From NCBI GenBank assembly GCA_026119855.1, contig JAOWBW010000599.1:1-64000 (forward strand): a stretch of DNA of 64,000 nt. Reading direction: 5' to 3'. Below the pieces are notes generated by a model. The model saw only the letters and a program-made list of their open reading frames with translations, searched no databases and was not told the DNA's origin. The DNA comes from Campanula takesimana (lineage: Eukaryota > Streptophyta > Magnoliopsida > Asterales > Campanulaceae). Positions within the stretch are counted from its first letter, which is position 1, and each line of letters starts with the position of its first letter. Both the position numbers and the translations under genes were made by a program. This document shows, piece by piece, positions 55,201 to 64,000 of the stretch.

Positions 55201-56085
55201 GATGAAGGATTTAGGGGAGGCCAGAAAAATCTTGGGCATGCGGATTGACCGGGATAGGGAGTCGGGTAAGTTGGTTCTTTCACAAGCATAGTACGTCGAG
55301 AAGATCTTGGCAAGATTTTGCATGGAAGAGGCAAAGCCAAGGGTACACCATTGGGTATGCACTTTAAGCTATCCGAGAAGGACTCACCTAAGGGCAAGGA
55401 GGAGCGTGACAAGATGGAAAGGACTCCATATGCTTCGGCAGTGGGGAGTCTAATGTATGCTATGGTGTGTACAAGGCCGTACATTGCACATGCGGTGGGA
55501 GTAGTCAGCCGGTTCATGGGCAATCCAGGGAAGCAACATTGGGAAGCGGTTAAATGGATCCTTCATTACTTAAGGGGTACTGCTGGTAAGGCTTTATGTT
55601 TCTCAAGCAAGGATGTCGTGTTAGCGGGTTATGTTGATGCGGATTTGGCATCAAGTGATCTTGATAAGAGGATAAGTACTATGGGTTATGTGTTTATATT
55701 GGGTGGTACGGCAATCTCCTGGGCTTCTAAATTGCAGAAGATCGTGGCTCAGTCGACTGCAGAAGCAGGATATGTGGAAGTGACAGAGGCAAGCAAAGAG
55801 ATGGTATGGTTGCAGAACTTCTTGGGTGAACTTGGGAAGACGCGAAGTGGTAATGCTCTCTACAGTGACAGTCAGAGTGCAATTCATCTAGCAAGGAATC
55901 CAGCGTTTCATTCCAGAACGAAGCACATCAAGCTGAGGTTTCATTACATCAGACATCTCTTGGAGAGGAAGATCTTAAGGCTGGAGAGGATTTTGGGATC
56001 GGAGAACCCGGATGACATGTTGACAAAGGTTGTAAACCTTGAAAAGTTGAAGCTATGCATAGCTTCAATTGGGCTTGGAGAATAG
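52204..56085 (+). pseudogene. copia-2 gag-pol polyprotein, broken
   Basis: Gag 52204-52764 (KFDGSDNGFWKMQIEDLL, LLDYLTERFETPSAANKVDL) ends at a TAG in the K-K-L region. The knuckle CYYCKELGHYKKDC is at about 52929, protease SWVLDSGASFHSC at about 53060. A TAA at 53337-53339 precedes integrase (DLWHCRLGHMSDKG, ICEDCVFGKQ). A shift near 53600 and TGA for Trp at 53636-53638 follow. The integrase core runs 53681-54100 (LRSDNGGEYE, TPQHNGVAERMNR). RT has a shift near 54660 and YVDDM at 55121-55135; a TAG at 55289-55291 ends it. RNase H 55318-56085 (ADLASSDLDKRSTS-like core, SDSQSAIHLARNP). At least seven lesions. Confidence 0.92.
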
Positions 56086-56193
56086 GAGAGGAGGAAGGAA
56101 CTACCATGATCGAGGTGAGCACTAGGAATGCACTAAAAATGAGTTGAAGACGGATATGGGGCTTATACACGTGTTGATCTCTAGGTGGGAGAT

Positions 56194-56643
56194 TGTTAGA
56201 ATAGAGATCGTGAAGGAAACAAAGAAAGAAAATCTGCCAGGAAGCAGGCGGACGCTTGAGGCCAAACCAGGCGAGCGCTCGGTCTCGACAGAAGGTCCGG
56301 AATCTGGAGAAGGCAAGTAAGCGGGCGCCTGGTCGCCTGCGTAGTAATTTCGGGGAAGTGCAGAGTATCGGGTTTTCTCTTATGTTTAGGTTTAGGTCTT
56401 ATTCTAGGTTGTGTATTTAAGCAAAGTTCCGCCCCCATACTCATTGTAACTCAGATTTAACATATTATAGTACAAGATCCTGGCTTGGTAGTGCCCCCAG
56501 ACGTAGTCAAACATATTGACGAACTGGGTAAACAATTTCTTGTGTTCCTTTGTCTTTTGCTTTGTTTCTTTATTTCTTGTGCTTGTTTGTGGTGTGGTGA
56601 TTCTTGCGATTTGCTTGGGTGTTTGGAGGGCTTTTCCACAACA
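56194..56643 (+). repeat. Right LTR of copia-2
   Basis: Matches the left LTR, about 20 bp shorter in the cassette (GGCACCTGGTCCTCTCTAG block missing). Confidence 0.88.
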
Positions 56644-56728
56644 GTGATGTGCGGAACATTTGAATCTCGTCAACGTTAAAATATCAAATAAGATTATATA
56701 TTAATGTGACTGTGATATTACCTCCGTC

Positions 56729-57326
56729 TGGAGATGGGCACGAAGGTAGCCCGGCCTGATCCGGCCTTTATTTGATTAAATCCGCGGGGTAAATGAGATT
56801 AAGCCCGCCCGTGATGTGTGATCCCGCGGACTAAACTTGGTCCGGCCTTCTTGCAAGTCTCTAACCCGGCCTGCTCGTAAACTTTAGGTTTTAACTCAAC
56901 TGGTTTTAACGGGTTCTATTTTTTACTTTTTTAAAAAAAATATATGAGATAATACAATAAAATACAAAAAATATATATTAAATACATTACAATTTAATTT
57001 AAAATTTAGTAAAAATATAAATGGCATAATAATATTAGTATATTGTCAAATCAAATTAAAATAGTGAACTATGTTTAAATTTTTAATGAATAAAATTGTT
57101 AAAATATTAAACATACTTCATTTAATGAATGAAATTATTAAAACTCCATATCCATCTTAATAGTGAAATAAGGGTATTTTGGAAGAAAAAAAAATCAGAC
57201 GGGCCAAACGGGTTTTCAAACCCGCAGGCTAATACACGGGTCGGGTTTTTGCCCACGGGCTCACCGGTACGAGTTCGGCGGGCCGGCCGGCGGTCCGCGG
57301 GTTTAAGCCCGAAATGCCCATCTCCA
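56729..57326. mobile_element. hAT-like non-autonomous element, TSD CCTCCGTC
   Basis: Begins TGGAGATGGGCACGAAGG and ends with the inverse of TGGAGATGGGCATTTCGGG. A perfect 8-bp duplication CCTCCGTC flanks it (56721-56728, 57327-57334). The ends are rich in GGCCGG/CCGGCC words, the centre is very AT-rich, and no transposase is seen. The target itself looks like a MITE terminus (TACCTCCGTCC). Confidence 0.85.
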
Positions 57327-57334
57327 CCTCCGTC

Positions 57335-57559
57335 CATGTCCAAAAAGAGCAATACTAGAGGCACAACAAAAGAAGTCTACAAAATGATAGATACAAAATG
57401 AGTTGACGATATTTTATTAGTTGCATCGATTTTGGACCCGCACACTCTAATTAAAAGAACTAATAAAATTTTGACACATCATTTTGTGATCAAAGTTTTG
57501 TGAGATTTTGTTGTTGCTTTATACTTGCCCGTCAAAAAATAAGTTCACATTTGTTTTTA
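57335..57559. other. Spacer, possibly a broken MITE
   Basis: Non-coding. Begins inside a CCTCCGTCC-type terminus, but no matching right end was found. Confidence 0.4.
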
Positions 57560-57749
57560 GAGTTTTTTTGCAAAAGTGACGATATTTTAGTAGTTTTTTT
57601 GCAAAAGTGATTAATATATGTAGAAGTTTTGATTGTAATATATGTTAAGTTACATGGATTGCATGTCGAAGGCATTTGATGTTTATTAAGTACGCGAGTC
57701 AAATTGATATATTGCACAAAGTACACATGTCACTTTTGCAAAAAAACTC
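57560..57749. mobile_element. MULE-type MITE, ~10-bp TSD
   Basis: Inverted ends GAGTTTTTTTGCAAAAGTGA (57560) and its inverse ending at 57749, perfect over about 21 bp. Flanks TTTGTTTTTA and TTTGTTTTCA match at 9 of 10 bases. A second internal copy of the end (AGTTTTTTTGCAAAAGTGA) starts near 57592. Confidence 0.75.
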
Positions 57750-57811
57750 TTTGTTTTCACTCAAATTTAAATTTTTAAATGTTCATTTTTTTATTTCAGT
57801 TGGATTAAATA

Positions 57812-58086
57812 CTCCCTCCGTCCCGGAGTAAGAGTTCTACCCCTCATTTGCACGCTTATTAATAAATATTGGAAGTGATGTAAATGTTGTGAGTGTAAAA
57901 GTAAAGTAGGAGAGAGAATGAGTGGGAGAGAATAGCGAATTGATTGGTGTTGTAAGTATAAAAGTAGAATATGAGAGAGAATGAGTGTGGTGAATAGTAA
58001 AGATTCTTTGCCATTTTAGGAATAGGACTTTTACTCTGGGACGTACCAAAATGGAAAGTAGGATTCTTACTCTGAGACGGAGGGAG
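57812..58086. mobile_element. Stowaway-like MITE upstream of HMGB
   Basis: CTCCCTCCGTCCCGGAGTAA at left and the inverse CTTACTCTGAGACGGAGGGAG at right, both with TA. Same subfamily as 9774-10043, including the duplicated right end (about 58029-58045). Confidence 0.9.
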
Positions 58087-58495
58087 TACAATTTTGTGAC
58101 CAAATCGTGGGACCCATTTTAGGTTGAAGAACGATCCGTGCTAACATAAGCCGATCCTACGCTCTATAGAAATGCCTTCGGCATGCAATCCATCAACCTA
58201 ACTACTGTCACGGATCCCCAAGTAATTTGACCGTCGGTCTTTTACTTCACGCGCTTCCCACATTGGTTAATTAATCAGAGCCGTCTGTTTTACTAAATCA
58301 ACCTTTATCCGCCAGATGGCAGCTAAATACAGCGAGTAAGTTTATCCTACAGAGTTAGCGCGTGATCACTTCTTCCACTCAACAAGCACGTACTACTACG
58401 CAACTGTTTTCCCGCCAAAGGAAATTCAGAAATGAACCACCCTCATTTGATTTCAACCAAATTTCAGTTGCATTTCATTTCAATTTCTTCCTTTC

Positions 58496-58504
58496 CTATA
58501 AATA
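58496..58504 (+). promoter_or_regulatory. TATA box of HMGB gene
   Basis: CTATAAATA lies 92 bases before the ATG, placing transcription start near 58530 with a short leader. Confidence 0.65.
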
Positions 58505-58595
58505 CACTCACACGAAACTAATCAGATTCAAATTGTTACATTCTCTTTCACGCACAGAAACACGCAGAGAATTGAAGCACAAGGAAGAAGACGCC

Positions 58596-59843
58596 ATGAG
58601 AGGACCGAAGGTTGCTTCGATTGCGCAGAAGAAACTTGATCCCGCTGGGTTAGTAGTCATACATTCATCTATTCTTCTGATTCGTGCTATTTTGATCGTT
58701 ATGTGATAGTGTATTATAACACTTTGCTGATTTCTGGTTCCTGATTTTGTTTCTGTTTTTTTTTTTTTTTTTTTTTTTATTTTTGCGTGTGAAGGACGAT
58801 GAAGAAAGGCAAGGGAAACGAGAACGTACCGAAGAAGGAGAAGGCAGCGAGCAAGAAGAATTCTGGTGCTCCGAAGCGTCCTGCTAGTGCGTTCTTCGTT
58901 TTCATGTGAGATTGTTTAACAAGCTCATTTAAAGCGATTCAAGCTTTTAAGCGGAGATTTCCGTTTCAGATTAATCGTTTTATGTTTGTTTTCTGATGTG
59001 GATTCTGTATTCTGAACTGATAGGGAGGAGTTTAGGAAGACGTACAAGGAGAACTTTCCTGATAACAAGTCTATAGCAGTTGTAAGATCCGAATCTCTCT
59101 ACGTTGCTAATTCAAGTTCTACCGATCTCTTCATTACTTTTACAACGTCAATTTTCACATATTCTGAAAAATCATTTCAAATTCAAATCTACTCAATTAT
59201 TATTATAACAGTCAAACAGAGTACTCTAATTTCTGATCAAACTCTGTTTTGAAACAGGTTGGAAAAGCTGGTGGCGAGAAATGGAAATCGATGTCTGATA
59301 CTGTAAGATATGGTTGACAAATTTACATGCATTATCGGTTTATGTTACTGTTGATATGATTAATGATCAGATCAATCATACAACCGAAGATGTTTACGAA
59401 TTACGACTTTCCTTTTCATCGTGATGTTATCAGATTGAGATAGGTTTCTGCTAAATTAGATCCAGTAACTCTCAAATAATCTGTACTTGAATTGTTTTGT
59501 TTAGGAGAAAGCTCCGTATGTAGCAAAGGCTGGTAACAGGAAGGCAGAATATGAGTTAGCACTGAAGGAATTCAAAAATCTCGTAATAATCAATCATTTC
59601 TTCAGCAATTACTCCATTTGATATGCATCTGACATTATTTTTTGTTTAATTAATTCTGCTGATCAATCTCTTCAAGTTAACTGTAGTTCTAAATCTAATG
59701 ACTCTAATTAATCTTATTTTCCGTGATGCTGATGCCTCTTTATGAATAAACAGAAGGAGAACAATGGCAGCGAGAAGGCTGAAGGATCTGAGAAATCATC
59801 TTCTGAGGTTCATGATGATGCTGAGCAGGAAGCTAGTTCTTAG
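58596..59843 (+). CDS. HMGB: HMGB chromatin protein, 6 exons
   Basis: Exons by frame and GT-AG: 58596-58648, 58795-58905, 59024-59081, 59258-59302, 59505-59582, 59754-59843; 144 residues. The N-terminus is basic (KKGKGNENVPKKEKAASKK). One HMG box spans about residues 41-108: PKRPASAFFVFMEEFRKTYK, then KAGGEKWKSMSDTEKAPY. The C-terminal tail is short and acidic/serine-rich (SEVHDDAEQEASS). Plant HMGB proteins bend DNA and loosen nucleosomes in the nucleus. The frame is clean and the exon pattern is normal. The acidic tail is shorter than in HMGB1-type proteins, closer to HMGB2/3. Confidence 0.93.
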
Positions 59844-61276
59844 GTACAGTTTGCCAATTTCAGCTTAATTAGGTCTAGTAGGGTTACAGTTTGTAGGCTA
59901 GCTAGCTTCTAAGCATCCATCCAGTATTAGTATTACTACTGCATTGATATGTAGAGAGAGAGCTTCTCTTTAAAACTCTACTGCAGTGCAGTCTAGTTAT
60001 AATTTGTCCTGGAACTGGAACTGCTTTTTAGTACTACTTTCATTTTTTGATGAATCTCTGTAAAAGCAACTTGTAGTAGCAGTACTAGTATGCATTTCTG
60101 TTTGACCTATAATGATCACTTTTAGTAATTGCTCTTGGCTTATTCAATTGTCCAACCAAAACTCTTAAATGCTGTCTTGCTTAAAAAAGAAGATACTGTA
60201 TTTATTTACCAAAGTAGAGTAACATTAAAGACTAACTAAGACAATGCATTTTTTTTTTTTTTTTTTTTTTAAAAAAGTACTATTTCATTTTCAAACTAAA
60301 TGTTCAAATTTGCTCTTGATTCACTATGGTATGGAAGGAGTGCATTCAAGTTAAAAGCATTATCATAATTATTTAATGTCAAACAAAATTATTATTATAA
60401 TTTTCTTGAAGCATAACAAAATTGTTTTTAATGTATACAAAACGTACTGCTTAACTTGAGTACTTAATGGTTTGTGAGTGAGTCAACCATTTTTAATTTG
60501 TTCAGTATAATAATACTCCTAATTGAGTTGCACGTACAACGTGATGCCAATTGCCAAGCCAAATAATGTTTGATGGTACACTTGGGATGAGATTTGAAAT
60601 CTGGTCTGCACCATATCATATGCACCTTCTACACAAACTTTACATAACCTTATCTTACTTTTTGTAACTATTTTGCAAGTTGATAAAAACAAGCAGAAGA
60701 TCTAAAAAAAAATACGAAGTCAAAACTATACTTACATTTTGTAAGTCGATGAAAACTTTACATAACCTTACCTTATCATTCACATTGGTGCCCGATTTTT
60801 TCGTGTGTTTTTGTAGTCTCTTTGTATGTTCTTACGGATGTCCCCTCGGTGGATCATAATTGGGTTCAATTGACCACCATCAGTCTACTTAATCCCAACC
60901 ATTGATCTTTCGGCAAGAGTGCATGACTTCATTATAGCCTTAATCATCAGCGCTGAAAAGCATGAGGCGCTGCAGCAGTTTTTTGTCCCGGTTCTTGTTC
61001 ATGAACTAGGGAAATCTGTTTGCAATGGGGTCTCATAGAAACAAAACTCAGTGTTACTACTTACTATATTGGCAATCTCATGAACTAGGGAAACCCGTCA
61101 ACCATTTGCAAATAAATTTCAATTTATTTTTGAAACAAGATAATATAGTATATATAAATGAATGAATTGCTGATATATTCAAAAAAAGCCTGACGGCCGT
61201 ATCTGTCCAGCATGATTCTTCAGATTTAAATACAGCAAATACAAAGAAACAAAAACAAGCAGATTATATAGCCTTG
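59844..61276. other. Spacer between HMGB and RPL6 (tail to tail)
   Basis: Includes the HMGB 3' UTR (to about 60110) and a T-tract at 60250-60269. The rest is AT-rich with no gene, RNA or clear repeat terminus. Confidence 0.6.
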
Positions 61277-62398
61277 TTACTTCTTCTTCCCGGCTTTACC
61301 CTCCTTTCTTCTAACTACTTCATCAGCGTATTTTACACCCTTACCCTTATACGGCTCTGGAGGTCTCCATTTCCTAATTGTAGCAGCAAACTGGCCAATA
61401 CTCGACTTGTCATTACCGCTTACTGTAATTCTGGTGTTTTCTTCAACCTTCACCTGTAAGTCATCAGGGATTGCCATTTTGACTGGATGGGAGAAGCCAA
61501 GATTCAGTATTAAGTCCCGCCCTTCAACTGCTGCACGATATCCGACCCCAACTAATTGAAGTTTTTTCTCGAATCCTTTAGATACCCCTACCACCATGTT
61601 GTTTGTAAGCGTCCTGATCAAAAATTCACAGGGTTCAAGATGATTAACAATTTAATTTCTTACACTCCCTCCGTCCCTAAATGAATGTCTAATTTTTATT
61701 CAAAGGACATCTTGACAAATGTTTACTTTTTGTAAAATTCATGACAAAGATGCATAAATATTCTTGTTATTCACTTTCTAAACTTTTAGGTTTGCTATTT
61801 TATGATGGATAGTGGGAAAAAATCTGGAAAAAATCATATAGGGACAAATTTTCTCAGAAAAAAGACGTACATGAGACAAAAAAGTATTGAAAATGGATAT
61901 TCATTTAGGGACAGAGTGAGTATAACTTCTAATAATATAAAATAAAAAGAGAAAAAAAAGTATCAATGAGGGTACCTAAATAGACCGTGCATTTGGTTGG
62001 CCCTTCTTGTCTCTGTGGCTTTACTGACCTTGATAATTGACTCTTCCTTGATAACTGTAACTTCTCGTGGGTAAGATAGAGCTAGCTCCCCAAGAGGACC
62101 CTTCACCTTCATTTCCTGACCTTCTAATGTGATTGTCACGTTGGATGGTACTACGATCGGTTGCTTGCCTACTCTTGATTCTTTACATTCAATAACTTTC
62201 CTCGAACAAATACGAGTAACTGGAGCACTGGAAATGCGAATTCCATTTTGTTCCCCCAAGAATGGAGATTTGAAATGGCTGGCATGACATAAAGCTTATC
62301 AAGTTTAGAATCATCTAAAAAGTATCAGGTTTCATGGTAATAAAAGGCTCACCGACATGAGACAAATCTTTTGCATTTGTATTCAAATCAGTATCCAT
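61277..62398 (-). CDS. RPL6: Plastid ribosomal protein uL6c (L6), 3 exons
   Basis: Minus-strand exons: 62398-62353 (tentative), 62294-61976, 61613-61277; 233 residues. The bacterial-type L6 domains are complete: GKQPIVVPSNVTITLEGQ, KVKGPLGELALSYP, TRRANQMHGLFR joined over the intron to TLTNNMVVGVSKGFEKKLQL, then GVGYRAAV, NLGFSHPVKM, RKWRPPEPYKGKGVKYADE and a basic end. A transit-like stretch (HASHFKSPFLGEQNGIRISS) precedes CKESRVGKQ. The protein binds 23S rRNA near the factor site of the plastid 50S subunit. Exon 1 is forced by a stop just upstream of exon 2; its peptide MDTDLNTNAKDLSHV is acidic and unlike a transit peptide, so the true start may be elsewhere. Confidence 0.88.
61663..61920. 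mobile_element. Stowaway-like MITE in RPL6 intron 2
   Basis: CACTCCCTCCGTCCCTAAAT at left and the inverse ATTTAGGGACAGAGTGAG at right, with TA on both sides. Confidence 0.9.
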
Positions 62399-64000
62399 GG
62401 TGAAAAAGATTCCTCCCGTTTTACCTTAATTGCAAGATGTTTTTGTATTTGTTAAATTATTGTAAGTTCTTAGATTCTCCCTTCTTCTTTCTCTCTGTTT
62501 TTTTTTTCTTTTAATGAAAGAAGAAACTATTGTATAAATAAGAACAGAAAAAGAATATTTGGTTAAGAAATCCACCATTAAAACCAATAGTGAAGGACAC
62601 CACTAAAGAAACCAAGATTGTACACGTACTAACTACCAAAAACTCCCTCATGAGGAAAACTTACGAAGCTAAACCTAGCCACCAACTACTAATCACAATA
62701 CGATCTAGAGAATGCATGGATTCGAAGATAAACAGTTTCTGGTCGCAGCTCTCCACAAGTTACAAATGACATCAGCCTAATCATCTCTCTGATGCTACCT
62801 CTGTCCCGGAAATTTAGTCCCTCTTTTTTTTTGTTACTACGAATGAACTTTGAGCATTAATTTAGGCTATTTTTAATTATCTTAATGAGTATCTAAAAAT
62901 TAGTATTGATAGTATTTATAATGGTGTACCAATAACAAGTTATAAATTTTCATTAGGATAATTAAAAGTAGCTTAATTATTGCTCAAAAAGTTCATTCGT
63001 AATAACAATGAAACAAAAGGATTAACTTTCCAGGACAGAAGGAGTACTTCGTAAAATGACACCCCCACTCTCATGATTCGGGGGGGGGGGGGGATAAATT
63101 CACCAACTTGAACCCCATTTATTAAAAGTCTCAACTCGAGTGAAAGAAAGCTAGAACTGCTGGCACTTTATGGAATGCTAAGCATGCCTTTTCGGTTCGA
63201 TTCATGTAGAATGTCACTGACAAGACACAAATCGGCTTCATACTGATCCTCAACCAGTAGAACCAAAATCCCTGCTTTTTTGGAAATTTCTTTGAGAGGA
63301 AAAAAAATCCTCAAAAGACTCACCTAGAATTTTCAATCAGCAATATCTCACTTTTTCTAGACTCATTCAATATCAATACAATGCTACTATATCTAATGTT
63401 TTACGCCACACTATATAGCTAGCTCAATCTTGGACCAAAAACATAAAAAAAACAAGTCCTCCATCCACTAAATGAATACCTACTCAAACAAGCCTGAAGT
63501 TACGAAGGAATGAAGACGACCCCTGAAAATATAACACAATTCATGATGGAATAAAGGCAATTCACCAGTTCATTTCAAGATGAAACAAAACATCATAAAC
63601 AAGTACTTATTTATGTACTCCTTGCTCTAGTACCCTCTCCATCCAATAATGATGCTCCTTATTAATACCCTTCTTATGTAAATTCAAACCGACATCCAAC
63701 TTGCGTTTCAACATATGAAGGGCACTTCAAAAAAATCAACAACATATCAGTGGGATTAGACAAATTGGCATCTTGAGGAATTTCAGAAAACAAAGAGGGA
63801 ATTGTGAGACATAGAGATAAAAAGTACATTTTGCTGCTTCATTTTCTTTTTATGTGGGAGTAAAATACGTGGGAAGTGATAAACATCAAAGGAGCTTGAC
63901 TCGAGGTTTATATTTTCCAAAAACTGGCTTCCCCCATAGGCATCCCGGAAGGGAAAGGGGGAAGCAGGATGAGGAAGTATTATACTCCGTATTACTGCAG
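62399..64000. other. RPL6 upstream region, no gene seen
   Basis: Contains a C/T-rich stretch (62475-62512), a MITE (62798-63044), a run of 14 G at 63080-63093, and otherwise AT-rich sequence. No further exon could be supported. Confidence 0.5.
62798..63044. mobile_element. Stowaway-like MITE
   Basis: CCTCTGTCCCGGAAATTTAG at left, inverse CAGGACAGAAGGAG at right, TA on both sides. Shares inner arms with 2860-3815, including TATAATGGTGTACCAATAAC. Confidence 0.85.

Larger units (their letters stand above)
51681..56643 (+). mobile_element. copia-2: full-length, broken Ty1/copia element
   Basis: LTRs 51681-52151 and 56194-56643 begin TGTT(G/A)GAATAGAGATCG and end CCACAACA. The flanking duplication is GTGAC / GTGAT (one mismatch). 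Primer site TGGTATCTAGAGCTCCGG at 52154-52171, the initiator-Met position. Polypurine tract AGGTGGGAGAT before the 3' LTR. Order gag, protease, integrase, RT, RNase H, as in copia. It lies about 170 bases after the MATE stop. Several stops and shifts make it non-functional. Confidence 0.92.

Overview
This is nuclear DNA of a flowering plant, almost certainly a eudicot. It holds split genes with GT-AG introns, a nucleus-encoded plastid ribosomal protein, a plant HMGB protein, and a dense load of plant-type transposons (Tat, Athila and copia LTR elements, Stowaway-like MITEs, hAT and MULE foldbacks, one Angio-type SINE). I cannot name the species.

Layout. 0.2-10.7 kb (+): a seven-exon gene for the ER SNARE USE1. 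Its introns are packed with nested DNA transposons, a SINE and a small LTR element, and exon 4 has a one-base frameshift. 11.3-17.2 kb (-): an internally truncated Athila-like element with 5-bp target duplications. 17.3-18.5 kb: AT-rich repeats and a foldback. 19.0-21.1 kb (-): a 5' half of a copia element. 21.6-22.1 kb: a hAT element. 22.5-37.8 kb (+): a decayed Tat-lineage Ty3/gypsy element (Tat-1). 37.8-51.0 kb (+): a second Tat element (Tat-2), sitting inside the right LTR of Tat-1. 51.2-51.5 kb: the last two exons of a MATE transporter, cut off at the edge of Tat-2. 51.7-56.6 kb (+): a full-length but broken copia element of the same family as the one at 19-21 kb. 56.7-58.1 kb: small DNA elements. 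58.6-59.8 kb (+): an intact HMGB gene. 61.3-62.4 kb (-): the plastid ribosomal protein L6 gene.

The most interesting signals are in the non-coding parts of the retroelements. (a) Each LTR element carries a cassette of repeated short palindromes. Tat-1 repeats CTCGTACGAG at seven places. Tat-2 carries GCGCGC-cored motifs at five places, and the LTR and leader ones match Tat-1 positions. The two related copia elements likewise carry different cassettes in otherwise related LTRs. (b) A hairpin with a constant CTACG/CGTAG outer stem and a changing but always paired inner stem occurs four times. (c) A hairpin with a GNRA-type loop follows pol twice in each Tat element and occurs once in the Athila element, with compensatory changes in its outer stem. 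(d) Tat-1 carries two antisense genes, one of them a four-exon plant mobile domain gene.

The cellular genes are unrelated in function. USE1 acts in Golgi-to-ER membrane fusion, HMGB in chromatin and L6 in plastid translation. No operon-like logic is expected. Exon boundaries come from reading frames and splice consensus only, and repeat classes come from termini, target duplications and recognisable peptides.
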